A DNA stretch of 8,179 bases from CAYJAZ01 sp964369185 (GCA_964369185.1 CAYJEN010000063.1:1-8179), one strand, 5' to 3'. Shown: positions 1-6,466, counted from the stretch's first letter. Translations and numbers: made by a program. The notes: generated by a model not told the origin, from the sequence alone.

Positions 1-389
1 ATATTTGGATTGATAGCTTTTGGATTTATTTCTCCTGTAGCTATCTGAAAGTAAGCGTCTAATATACTTGATGCACGCCAGTTGAAAGTACAATGTACTA
101 AGATATTTTTTCCATCTAAACTTTTCATTAATAAGATAAAATCTTCCATCACAGAAAGAGGATTTCCGTTATCGTAATGAATTGTGTAGTAGCGTAAATC
201 TGCTTTTTGTATAGCTGAAAAATCGGGTTGTTCTGTAGGAGGATTGATTCTAAGCACATTAACCACAACATCAATTCCCGCATCTTTTAATTTTATATAT
301 TGCTCTGCTGTGGGTTGCCCTGCGCTTATAAGGGTCTCATTTATTTGATGAAGAGCTGTAATATCATCTATTTTTACAAGATTTATCAT
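1..389 (-). CDS. Tyrosine-phosphatase-like protein, partial (3' end missing)
   Basis: The first 129 residues of a protein whose C-terminus lies beyond the left edge. The ATG at 389 follows an AAGGAG ribosome binding site at about 395-400. Residues 22-46 (SAGQPTAEQY, then DAGIDVVVNV) match the opening of the small phosphatase-like family COG3453/DUF442, where an SxGQPs/t motif precedes a helix and a beta strand. Residues 99-107 read HCTFNWRAS, with Cys100 as the likely nucleophile and Arg105 as the phosphate-binding arginine. The spacing is C-x4-R rather than the C-x5-R of classical tyrosine phosphatases. I recall HCxxNxRA in this family, so it may be a family feature and not damage. The substrate is unknown. 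The gene lies 30 bases downstream of the 245-residue membrane protein gene and may be co-transcribed with it. No link to the metal cluster is visible. Confidence 0.8.
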   Translation of the reverse strand, partial: MINLVKIDDITALHQINETLISAGQPTAEQYIKLKDAGIDVVVNVLRINPPTEQPDFSAIQKADLRYYTIHYDNGNPLSVMEDFILLMKSLDGKNILVHCTFNWRASSILDAYFQIATGEINPKAINPN

Positions 390-419
390 CTTTTCTCCTT
401 AAATTAAATATCATTTAAA

Positions 420-1157
420 TTAAATCAGATAAAAGACTAATCCTAACCCCACTAAGATTGATAAAAATAACAACTTAGAATTATCTCTTAATGAGCGAGC
501 GAGTAAGTTCAAATATATTTTATAGGAATTTTGAGTAACTAGCTCTAAATCAAATTTAATTAATGGGTTATAAATATAGAGAAAAGGATAAAAGAAAAAG
601 TTTGCAAGCGTACTAAGCGTTAAAAAGAAAAGTACAGACGCAAGCACTAGCAAAGAAGCTTCTGCGCCCTGCCTTGAAAGAGAAAGTACGTAAACAGCTG
701 TAAATAAACTTGCAACAAATGATGGTTGGAAAGAATAGAGCATTTTATACGCAACCCTCTTATAGGAAACGACAGACTCAATCTTCTCCTCATACTCTGC
801 TAAAAACTTTTCAAAATCTTCTTCCCCCTCGATGATAAATGTCGATTTCAGTGTTGCCGGTTCAATAAAGGGAAAAATTTTGCGTGTTGGATTTGTAAAG
901 TCAAGAGTGATAATTTCTTTCTTATCTTTATAACCTCTTAGGGTCATCTTGCATATTTTATACTTGATTACTTCTTTTAAAGATAGAAGTTCTGAGAAAC
1001 TTGTAAACTCTCGAACTTCTTTTTCTTTTTGAGTATAACTCACTATTTTTATAGCGCAGACATCAGCGTACTTTGTAACGAAGTCACAAAGCCTTTCGAG
1101 ATTTTCCAAATCAATAAGATATGGGTCAGTATGAATTTTTTTTCCAATTCTTATCAT
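420..1157 (-). CDS. Unrecognised membrane protein, 245 residues
   Basis: I do not recognise this family. The N-terminal ~140 residues are soluble, charged and rich in Lys and Glu. They contain alternating hydrophobic strands and a helical stretch near 112-130 that may form a short coiled coil. Three hydrophobic segments follow, at about 144-160, 166-195 and 227-244, with a loop at 198-226 that should be extramembrane. The protein ends almost inside the last helix. The ATG at 1157 is the earliest possible start because an in-frame TAA immediately precedes it. No good Shine-Dalgarno sequence sits at the usual distance; a GAGGG lies somewhat too far upstream. No catalytic or metal-binding motif is evident, and there is no Cys pair or His cluster. 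It is separated by 85 AT-rich bases from the DUF6110-like gene and by 30 bases from the phosphatase-like gene, so pairing with the latter is more likely than membership of the metal cluster. Confidence 0.75.
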   Translation of the reverse strand: MIRIGKKIHTDPYLIDLENLERLCDFVTKYADVCAIKIVSYTQKEKEVREFTSFSELLSLKEVIKYKICKMTLRGYKDKKEIITLDFTNPTRKIFPFIEPATLKSTFIIEGEEDFEKFLAEYEEKIESVVSYKRVAYKMLYSFQPSFVASLFTAVYVLSLSRQGAEASLLVLASVLFFLTLSTLANFFFYPFLYIYNPLIKFDLELVTQNSYKIYLNLLARSLRDNSKLLFLSILVGLGLVFYLI

Positions 1158-1242
1158 TTACAAAGTATCGCTTGTCTATTTCCCTCAAATATATACTATT
1201 AAAGTTTATACTAAGATTTATATAATTAATTTAAAAGATATA

Positions 1243-1485
1243 CTACTTTTCTTCAACAAGTTCAGCAGTAATAACTTCGTCAGCTTTTTCTTCTTCTTTT
1301 TCAAATTTATTTACAAGATTTTTATAACCATCTTTTGCTTTTGCAATATTTTCATCTGCAAAGTCAGATGCTTTTTTGCTTACTTTTACCGCACATTTTA
1401 CTGCTGGGTTAAGTGCACCACTTTTATAAAGTGCATAAGATGCCATACCAAATGCTGCTACGCTTAATGCTTTGTAAAATCCCAT
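1243..1485 (-). CDS. DUF6110-like small protein, 80 residues
   Basis: A short protein with a hydrophobic N-terminal segment (about residues 5-20, with Gly and Ala spacing: AFGMASYALY) followed by a long charged amphipathic helix (about 28-70, Lys/Glu-rich). The architecture, with a Gly/Ala anchor, then Ala-Val-Lys repeats, then an acidic end, resembles the small DUF6110 family that I recall near P-type ATPase genes in anaerobes. This is recall, not a search. A single membrane anchor with a cytosolic helix would suit an accessory or regulatory peptide of a membrane complex. The start is well supported: AGGAG at about 1492-1496, 7 bases before the ATG. A possible promoter lies just upstream (1516-1544), so the gene may be transcribed independently of the FeoA-like gene that precedes it. 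One Cys (Cys31) is present and there is no metal motif. Confidence 0.7.
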   Translation of the reverse strand: MGFYKALSVAAFGMASYALYKSGALNPAVKCAVKVSKKASDFADENIAKAKDGYKNLVNKFEKEEEKADEVITAELVEEK

Positions 1486-1515
1486 AATTTACTCCTGAAT
1501 TTTAAAGTTTCTTTA

Positions 1516-1544
1516 CATATACAAGAAAACAAGAGTTAAGTCAA
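1516..1544 (-). promoter_or_regulatory. Possible sigma-70-type promoter for the 80-residue gene
   Basis: Reading the minus strand, TTGACT (1544-1539) is followed by a 17-base spacer and TATATG (1521-1516). This matches five of six bases of the -35 consensus and the first four of the -10. It would start transcription near 1508, about 23 bases before the ATG and ahead of the AGGAG ribosome binding site. The -10 is imperfect and the region is AT-rich, so a chance match is possible. No operator or Fur-like palindrome is evident beside it. Confidence 0.45.
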
Positions 1545-1607
1545 GAATAGTTTGTATTTTTAGATAGTTAGTAGAACCTAACCCTAAGATTTTTTATTAA
1601 AAACACC

Positions 1608-2330
1608 CTAAATTTCTATAGAAACTTTTATATTATCAGCCTGTTCTTTTTTAAGAACAACTCTTAAACCTTCACTTGTTGCAAGCATAAATCTACCATT
1701 TTTACTCATGGAATAGATTGGTGCATTTTCAACGGAATATAATGTTAGGGTGTCACCTTCATGAACTTTTAGTGAATCTAAAATCTTTTTAGAACTTTCA
1801 CCGCCGATAATTTTACTTACAGAAAACGGAACATTAACACTGGCATTTGCAAACTGGCACTCCATACTGTGATCCATTTTTCCAAGTATTTTTGCCGCCA
1901 TGCCTTCTGATAGTTTTATGCGCTTCTTGCCATTTACATCAACCAAATAAATCATAGGAGGTAAACATCTAACAAGCTCAAACTCTTCACCATTTTCAAG
2001 TCCAAGCGCTGATAATGCAGTAGCAAGCTCCTGTCCGCCCTCAATAGCTTCAATATGAGCGCATTCTTTTGGCTTCATTTCTACAAGAGAAATTATACGA
2101 TCATCATCTAAATGAGCAACAATTTTTCCGCCCATTCCACCGGCAAGCACTCTATCGCCTTTTGCTGTTTTTATGCGTACAGTGTGAATATCCGATTCCG
2201 CATCCATTTTATAGACAATATTATTAGGAAGAATCCCCATTCTAAAAAGTTCAGATTCTAGTTTACTGTCTTCAATTTTATCAAGATTGAGGAGTACTCC
2301 TGAGGGCGCTTTAGTAAAAGTTGTAGACAT
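1608..2330 (-). CDS. Triple FeoA-like domain protein, 240 residues
   Basis: The protein is built from three successive FeoA-like (SH3-like barrel) domains, at about residues 11-83, 84-157 and 165-240. The clearest marks are in domain 2: IEGGQELATALSALGLENG, then a strand with PPMIYLVDVNGKKRIKL, then SEGMAAKIL, which is the usual FeoA order of helix, LGL-x-x-G turn and terminal strand. Domain 1 repeats the layout with FRMGILPNN and GGMGGKIV. Domain 3 has IIGGESSKKILDSL and SEGLRVVL. A typical FeoA is one domain of about 75-85 residues, a cytosolic accessory of the FeoB ferrous iron transporter. Here there is no FeoB; the gene follows a P1B ATPase gene by 26 bases, suggesting that the protein serves that pump. 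The start has an AGGAG site 7 bases upstream. It lacks the metal-binding motif and DNA-binding domain of DtxR-type regulators. Acting as a pump regulator or assembly partner is inference. Confidence 0.85.
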   Translation of the reverse strand: MSTTFTKAPSGVLLNLDKIEDSKLESELFRMGILPNNIVYKMDAESDIHTVRIKTAKGDRVLAGGMGGKIVAHLDDDRIISLVEMKPKECAHIEAIEGGQELATALSALGLENGEEFELVRCLPPMIYLVDVNGKKRIKLSEGMAAKILGKMDHSMECQFANASVNVPFSVSKIIGGESSKKILDSLKVHEGDTLTLYSVENAPIYSMSKNGRFMLATSEGLRVVLKKEQADNIKVSIEI

Positions 2331-2356
2331 GATTTTCTCCTATCATCTATGAGCAG

Positions 2357-4381
2357 TTATTGTTCCAATTTTGTATACTCAGAATCTTGTTTTTTTCCGG
2401 CTGCTTTTGCTGCGTAAGCTAGAATACCAACAGTTCCGGCATTATGCAAGAACGCAGACATAACAGGATTAATTTTACCCATTGAAGCAAGTAAAAGAAT
2501 AAGTGAGTTAATTCCTACAGTTGAATAGAAAGAATTTTTAAGAACTTTTTGATTTTCCATTGCTATATCTTTAGCAACTAAAAGCATACGCAAATCTTCT
2601 TCCAACAAAACAACTTGTGCAGATTCTCTTGCTAAATCAGCTCCTTGTGGCATACAAATTCCAACATCGGCAGATAATAAAGCAGGAGCATCATTTACGC
2701 CATCGCCGGCAAAAGCAATTTTCTTGCCTTCCGCTTGCATTTTGTAAAGTAGATTTGCTTTATCTTCAGGTTTTAGCTCCCAATGTACTTCATCAATGTT
2801 TACAAGTTCTTGAGCTATTGCTTTTGCTGTATCTTTATGATCACCGGTAAGCATTACTATATTTTTTATGCCACGTTTTTTCAACTCTTGTAAAGTATAA
2901 ACTGCTTCAGAACGAATTTCGTCTCTCAAGGCAAGTATACCTATAAGAACATCGTCTTTCGCCACATAAAGAATTGATTTTCCATGATTTCTAAGTTCTT
3001 TTTCATAGCTATCAGCTGTCGAGCAATTGATGTTTTCATCATCTTCTAAGAAGTGCCTGCTACCTACACGGATTTGAGCTTTATCAACATAAGCAGATAC
3101 GCCATGAGCAACAATAAAGTCTACTTGGCTCACATTAGGAAAGACTAAATCACGCTTTTTCGCTTCCGCCACAACAGCTCTTGCAACAGGGTGACCATAA
3201 TGCTCTTCTGCACTTGCGGCAAGAGCAAGCAATTCTTCCTCTGTCATAAGAATTTGAGATGATTTACTTTCCGGAAGTGGAATAATATCAACTATCTCAA
3301 GATTACCCTTTGTGAGTGTGCCTGTTTTATCGAAAACTAAAGTGTCGATTTTGGATAAAGTATCCAGAGCTTGACCGCCTTTTAGTAAAACTCCACTCTG
3401 CCCTGCGCTGTACATAGCTGATTTAACNNNNNNNNNNNNNNNNNNNNNNNNNNNNNNNNNNNNNNNNNNNNNNNNNNNNNNNNNNNNNNNNNNNNNNNNN
3501 NNNNNNNNNNNNNNNNNNNNNNNNNNNCGTAAACGACCATCTTCTAAAATTGAACCCGATAAAACTTCATCACCTTCTTTTACATGAAGAGGTAAAGATT
3601 CGCCTGTAATTGAACTTTTGTTAATAGCGGCTTCACCATCAACAATTATTCCATCAACAGGGATAAGTTCGCCTGTTCCGCAGATAACAATATCGTCAAT
3701 TTTCAGTTCGGAAAAAGGAATAGAAATTTCTTTTGTATCTCTTTCAATCCACACACTTTCTACTTGTGGTTTGAGGAGTTTTTTCAATAAATCGTCAGAC
3801 ATTTCCTCAGTCCACTGTTCAAGCCATGAAGCTATGCCAAGCAAGGCAACAATAGTATTTGCAGTTGTGTAATCTTTACGCAATAAAGAGAAAAGAACAG
3901 CAGAAGCATCTAAAACTTCAACTTTAATTCCTTTTGTAAAAAGAGTAAGAAGCCCCTCGGTTATCGTCGGCACACCTAAAGACCATGCCATAAATTCTTT
4001 TATAGATTGAGGCTGGAAAGGTGTAGAGGCGGCAATTAAAGCTTGACCTATAACCTCTGGTAAAGAAACATCTTTTTCTTGTTTGTTCGATGAGTGAAAA
4101 GCCTCTTTAGGAATATTTTCTAAAAAGTTTAAAATTGCATCTCTATGTGCTTTTTCTCCGCTATATTCAACTACTATAGTAGCGTTTTTATGATTTATGC
4201 GAACATCGGAAACACCCGAAAAACCAGATAAAATTGCGTGTACATACGAAGAGTCAAGATCAGGCGAATAAAGCATCTTCACTTGAATACGCATACGCTT
4301 TTTAAGCTCGTGTAAAATTTTATAACTACGCTTTAAAGCTGGCTTTTTCGATTTATCTTTTTCTTTACTTTTGCCAAACAT
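2357..4381 (-). CDS. P1B-type metal-transporting ATPase, FezB-like (interrupted by assembly gap)
   Basis: A heavy-metal P-type ATPase that moves a metal ion across a membrane using ATP. Numbering counts the gap as 34 residues. Residues 20-90 form an HMA-like ferredoxin fold that lacks CxxC and instead starts with KKRMRIQVK; a basic N-terminal motif of this kind is what I recall for the P1B-6 (FezB) group. The actuator domain carries TGES at 259-262. DKTGT is at 351-355 (phosphorylated Asp351), the HP motif at 397-398, and TGD and GDGVNDAP lie further on. The last helix pair contains NPVMSAFLHNAGTVG. The N run removes the helices before the phosphorylation domain, including the helix-4 metal site, so substrate class cannot be read directly. 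In E. coli ZntA, TGES to DKTGT spans about 149 residues; here it is 92, so about 90 residues are really missing and the protein is near 730 residues. Frame is kept across the gap. AGGA precedes the ATG. Iron is the likely substrate given the FeoA neighbour. It may be fezB, but this is not proven. Confidence 0.88.
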   Translation of the reverse strand: MFGKSKEKDKSKKPALKRSYKILHELKKRMRIQVKMLYSPDLDSSYVHAILSGFSGVSDVRINHKNATIVVEYSGEKAHRDAILNFLENIPKEAFHSSNKQEKDVSLPEVIGQALIAASTPFQPQSIKEFMAWSLGVPTITEGLLTLFTKGIKVEVLDASAVLFSLLRKDYTTANTIVALLGIASWLEQWTEEMSDDLLKKLLKPQVESVWIERDTKEISIPFSELKIDDIVICGTGELIPVDGIIVDGEAAINKSSITGESLPLHVKEGDEVLSGSILEDGRLXXXXXXXXXXXXXXXXXXXXXXXXXXXXXXXXXXVKSAMYSAGQSGVLLKGGQALDTLSKIDTLVFDKTGTLTKGNLEIVDIIPLPESKSSQILMTEEELLALAASAEEHYGHPVARAVVAEAKKRDLVFPNVSQVDFIVAHGVSAYVDKAQIRVGSRHFLEDDENINCSTADSYEKELRNHGKSILYVAKDDVLIGILALRDEIRSEAVYTLQELKKRGIKNIVMLTGDHKDTAKAIAQELVNIDEVHWELKPEDKANLLYKMQAEGKKIAFAGDGVNDAPALLSADVGICMPQGADLARESAQVVLLEEDLRMLLVAKDIAMENQKVLKNSFYSTVGINSLILLLASMGKINPVMSAFLHNAGTVGILAYAAKAAGKKQDSEYTKLEQ
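3428..3527. other. Assembly gap of 100 N
   Basis: Exactly 100 undetermined bases inside the FezB-like ATPase gene. A round 100 is the usual placeholder for a gap of unknown size. Comparison with P1B family spacing suggests about 270 bases are missing, covering the membrane helices that carry the metal-selectivity motif. Both flanks read in the same frame and fit one ATPase. Confidence 0.97.
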
Positions 4382-4411
4382 AAGTGTTCCTACTTATTTT
4401 TAGAATAAAAA

Positions 4412-4753
4412 TTATACTTCTTTAAGTTCAGTATCTATTGTTTCGTTATTTACAGCTTCAGATTCAACAGTATTGGCACATTTTTTAGCTCTATAAAGAC
4501 TGGCATGCCAAGCCGCAAAACCCAAAAACGCTAAGCCCGATGCAACATGAACCTTTTTCCCGTATCCGCCCTTCACAAAACCGGATACAGTTGTAAGAGC
4601 CAAAGTAGAGACAAGACCAATTTTAGCTATCTTTCTTTTTTTTACTTTAGAAACTTTCATTTTCTTTTTGAGACAACAAACTTTCCTAGTTGATGTTTCA
4701 CACTGAGAAGATTCAACTTGTTGTGTTTCGGGGGCATTATATTCTTGATTCAT
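4412..4753 (-). CDS. Small two-helix membrane protein with paired histidines, 113 residues
   Basis: The N-terminus (1-42) is soluble, with Cys18, Cys26 and Cys27 and then a strongly basic stretch (KKKMKVSKVKKRK) that should stay in the cytosol. Two hydrophobic helices follow, at about 43-60 and 67-86. The second contains His69-x13-His83 in HVASGLAFLGFAAWHASLY. Two histidines 14 residues apart on one helix, with a Gly near the first and a Trp beside the second, resemble small haem- or metal-binding membrane modules such as DUF4405 or cytochrome b561-like proteins, but the match is only motif-level and I do not assign a family. The tail is acidic. The gene lies 30 bases before the FezB-like ATPase gene, so the two are almost certainly co-transcribed, which points to a role in metal redox or delivery. 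AAGGA sits 9 bases before the ATG. Confidence 0.78.
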   Translation of the reverse strand: MNQEYNAPETQQVESSQCETSTRKVCCLKKKMKVSKVKKRKIAKIGLVSTLALTTVSGFVKGGYGKKVHVASGLAFLGFAAWHASLYRAKKCANTVESEAVNNETIDTELKEV

Positions 4754-4780
4754 ACGAATTTCCTTTTATTCTAATAACTA

Positions 4781-4808
4781 AAGATAAAAGAATTATTTGT
4801 TTGGTAAA
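4781..4808 (-). promoter_or_regulatory. Weak promoter candidate for the 113-residue protein/ATPase/FeoA block
   Basis: On the minus strand, TTTACC (4808-4803), a 16-base spacer and TATCTT (4786-4781) give four of six matches to each sigma-70 hexamer, with a leader of about 20 bases before the ATG at 4753. A 7-base inverted repeat, CTTTTAT/ATAAAAG (4763-4769 and 4784-4790), overlaps the -10 and leader and could be an operator. The 209-base spacer 4754-4962 is the longest non-coding stretch in the window, so a promoter here is reasonable, but the sequence match is poor. Confidence 0.25.
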
Positions 4809-4904
4809 AGTTTTGGGTGTGTTTCTAAGTTCAGAAATTTTGCTCTTTTGACAAGGAATAAGTTATTTTTTATGAAAGGCGTGTATCAAAACATACATAA
4901 CTTG

Positions 4905-4935
4905 AATAAAAAATTACTTTGACGATGTTCAAAAG
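4905..4935 (-). terminator. Possible weak intrinsic terminator after the 138-residue gene
   Basis: About 28 bases past the stop codon, the minus strand reads CTTTTGA, a 6-base loop, then TCAAAG (a 6-pair stem with one bulged T), followed by TAATTTTTTATT. The stem is short and poor in GC, so termination would be partial at best. It coincides with the only sizeable spacer between the two halves of the cluster. Confidence 0.3.
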
Positions 4936-4962
4936 GCAAAAGAATGAATTTAGAAATATACC

Positions 4963-5379
4963 CTAGTCTTCTTGAGCAAGCTCAGCCTTAGCATCTTCCA
5001 CTTGTTCTTTCATTTCTTCAATACTTGCCTGTATATTAGTCCAGACCTTTGTAGCTCCACCAATAACAGCTTTTTGAACTTTAGGATTCGTCGCAACTAA
5101 AGCAACTCCGGCACCTAAAAACAAGCCTGTAAGAAGTGATTTGTTCATACCTAATAAAGTATTCTTACTTACTTTAGGGTTTGTAGCCTGAGAATTTGCA
5201 TCTTGTGTTGGCATAACAGATTGCCCTATATTCGCGCTTGTTTGTTGAGCACTTTGGAAATTCATAGGAGATATAATATTCTGCGCAGATTGTTCATTTT
5301 TTTTGTAGAAATTATAGGCATCTAAAGGAGTATTTCCTGTGTATTGCCCAAAATTATCTTGATAATATTTCTTAGCCAT
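4963..5379 (-). CDS. YtxH-like glycine-zipper membrane protein, 138 residues
   Basis: Residues 1-80 are hydrophilic, rich in Gln, Asn and Ser, and probably disordered. A single membrane segment follows at about 82-97 (LLTGLFLGAGVALVATNPKV) with glycines at four- and two-residue spacing. The C-terminal third (about 99-136) is an amphipathic helix with Val-Gln-Lys and Glu-Glu-Met-Lys-Glu patterns. I recall the same layout, GLxLGAG, then a turn with NPKVQKA, then KxW and an acidic helix, in YtxH-annotated proteins near P1B ATPase and FeoA genes. TNPKV occurs twice, at 66-70 and 97-101. The hydrophobic core is similar to that of the 217-residue protein two genes upstream (GLALGAGAILLFNCTPLK), and both proteins begin MAKK. 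An AGAGG site lies before the ATG, and the gene is 14 bases after the MamC-like gene, so the two are one transcript. A structural role in an internal membrane is inference. Confidence 0.82.
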   Translation of the reverse strand: MAKKYYQDNFGQYTGNTPLDAYNFYKKNEQSAQNIISPMNFQSAQQTSANIGQSVMPTQDANSQATNPKVSKNTLLGMNKSLLTGLFLGAGVALVATNPKVQKAVIGGATKVWTNIQASIEEMKEQVEDAKAELAQED

Positions 5380-5393
5380 AGCGACCTCTTTAT

Positions 5394-5801
5394 TTATATT
5401 AATTCAGCTTCTTGAGCTTCAATTTCTGTTTTTTCAGGTAATGCTTTTATCTCTTCTTTTGATTTATCAGCGATATCGCAAGCCGGAGCATCAAGAAGAG
5501 AGTCAATTGCATATTTTGAACCCGCTGTGAAAAGTGCTACACCTGCAACAGATAAAATCCCTGTTGCTCCAAGTAGAGCTGTTGCAGTTACGCCAACTGT
5601 AGTTGCAAGCCCCATACTTCCGGCTTCTCTCACTACTTCTGCAGCGGCTTCTTGCTTTGTCATACAGCCGGTTTTCACTTTACGTGCGCTTCTGGCAGCA
5701 GCAACTGTTGCTCCCGTAACTACACCTGCAATTAATCCACCAAGAGCTGTTGCGGCTAAAGTTGGAGTTTTCGGAGTCATTATAGGATTATTATTTTTCA
5801 T
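5394..5801 (-). CDS. MamC/Mms13-like glycine-zipper membrane protein, 135 residues
   Basis: Two hydrophobic, Gly/Ala-rich helices (about 14-36 and 62-94) flank a charged loop (37-61). From memory this aligns along its core with the magnetosome protein MamC (Mms13). ALGGLIAGVV corresponds to GVLGALVGG; loop TKQEAAAEVVRE (48-59) corresponds to TNTEAAIDTGKE; SMGLATTVGV to GAGLATALSA; and SKYAID (95-100) to AKYAWD. In MamC the loop faces the magnetite crystal, and Glu66 and Asp70 are reported as the mineral-interacting residues; here the equivalents are Glu51 and Glu55, so both acidic positions are kept. MamC is abundant in magnetosome membranes and affects crystal size. The C-terminal tail (100-135) is acidic and unlike MamC. 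AAGG precedes the ATG, overlapping the end of the upstream gene, from which it is separated by 11 bases. No other magnetosome genes are visible, so a role in a non-magnetic iron organelle is more likely than magnetite formation. Confidence 0.75.
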   Translation of the reverse strand: MKNNNPIMTPKTPTLAATALGGLIAGVVTGATVAAARSARKVKTGCMTKQEAAAEVVREAGSMGLATTVGVTATALLGATGILSVAGVALFTAGSKYAIDSLLDAPACDIADKSKEEIKALPEKTEIEAQEAELI

Positions 5802-5812
5802 ATATCACTACC

Positions 5813-6466
5813 TTATTGAGCTTTTGAATCGTTAGGCTCTGCATCAAAACCGTCATCATCGAAGCCATCGTCATCAAATTCATTTTCATCTTTACCGCCC
5901 ATGAATGAGCCAAGCCCTGCTCCAAGAATATTTGTAAGCATATCTTTTAATGGTGTGCAATTGAAAAGTAAAATTGCACCTGCTCCAAGAGCTAGACCTT
6001 TCCAAAAATCAGCTGATGTGTTTTGCATAAGTGGAAGAAGTTGTTCAGGCCCTGCTTTACCTTGAGAAATATCATTCATAACAGAATAGATTTCTTGAAT
6101 CTTTTCTTGGCTTACAGCTTTATTTCCTGCTTGTGTTCCACCATTTAAAGCTGATTGAAGCTGATTAATCTGCTCTTGCATTGCGCTCATTTGCATCATG
6201 TGGTTTTGTTGCATTGGATTGTTGAAATGCGGATGGAAACCAAAGCCCTGACCATAGCCTTGCCCACGACCATATCCTTGTCCATAACCTTGCCCAAAAG
6301 GTTGGCCATAATTATTAGGATAGCCTTGTGGGTCTTCAGTATAATTTGTATCTGCTTGAGGATTATTCAACATATTACCTTGAGCATCTACAGGAACATA
6401 TCCATACATAGGGTCATAAGCATAATACTGATTTTGCGCTTGAGTATTTTTATTTTTTTTAGCCAT
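5813..6466 (-). CDS. Gly/Tyr/Gln-rich membrane protein with Asp-rich tail, 217 residues
   Basis: The domains in order are: a polar Tyr/Gln/Asn head (1-50); a low-complexity GYGQ/GQGYG repeat (about 53-77); a His/Met/Gln stretch (79-95, including HPHFNN and QQNHMMQM); a short coiled coil (95-108); a hydrophobic glycine-zipper region at about 154-170 (FWKGLALGAGAILLFNC) and 172-191 (ending GAGLGSFMGG); and an acidic tail with a tandem DDDGF. The ATG at 6466 is chosen over the in-frame ATG at 6484 because AAGGAAGGAA lies just before it and the product then begins MAKKNKN, like the MAKKYYQ of the 138-residue protein. The membrane core also resembles that protein (GLxLGAGxxL then a Pro), suggesting a common origin. 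The His/Met and Asp stretches could bind metal, and the aromatic repeat could self-associate; both are inference. No named family is recognised. It lies 79 bases after the HMA-like gene. Confidence 0.8.
   Translation of the reverse strand: MAKKNKNTQAQNQYYAYDPMYGYVPVDAQGNMLNNPQADTNYTEDPQGYPNNYGQPFGQGYGQGYGRGQGYGQGFGFHPHFNNPMQQNHMMQMSAMQEQINQLQSALNGGTQAGNKAVSQEKIQEIYSVMNDISQGKAGPEQLLPLMQNTSADFWKGLALGAGAILLFNCTPLKDMLTNILGAGLGSFMGGKDENEFDDDGFDDDGFDAEPNDSKAQ
5850..5880. repeat. Tandem acidic repeat encoding DDDGF
   Basis: Two near-identical units of about 15 bases encode DDDGF twice, followed by a further Asp, near the C-terminus of the 217-residue protein. It is a small in-frame duplication giving an acidic tail. 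Confidence 0.6.
6252..6295. repeat. Short repeat encoding the GYGQG low-complexity stretch
   Basis: Three copies of a 14-base unit, CCATANCCTTGNCC, start at 6252, 6270 and 6282, with in-frame offsets of 18 and 12 bases. They encode the Gly-Tyr-Gly-Gln repeats of the 217-residue protein. The units differ at only a few positions, which suggests recent expansion by slippage and probable length variation between strains. Confidence 0.7.

Noticed and set aside
1565..1590. Inverted repeat GTTAG/CTAAC between the FeoA-like and DUF6110-like genes
   Set aside because: Only five pairs, and no T run on the minus strand after it.
1608..1630. Perfect 12-base palindrome TTTCTATAGAAA at the end of the FeoA-like gene as a terminator
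   Set aside because: The stem would be only four AT-rich pairs around TATA. A T run (TTTTTAA) does follow but not directly. Too weak to call.
2617..3872. Plus-strand open frames opposite the FezB-like ATPase (and similar ones at 5527, 6155, 6809 and 7529)
   Set aside because: They are antisense shadows of well-supported minus-strand genes, with biased composition and no recognisable domains.
4754..4962. Fur box or other iron operator in the 209-base spacer
   Set aside because: No stretch resembles the GATAATGATAATCATTATC-type repeat. Only a 7-base CTTTTAT/ATAAAAG inverted repeat was found, which is not diagnostic.
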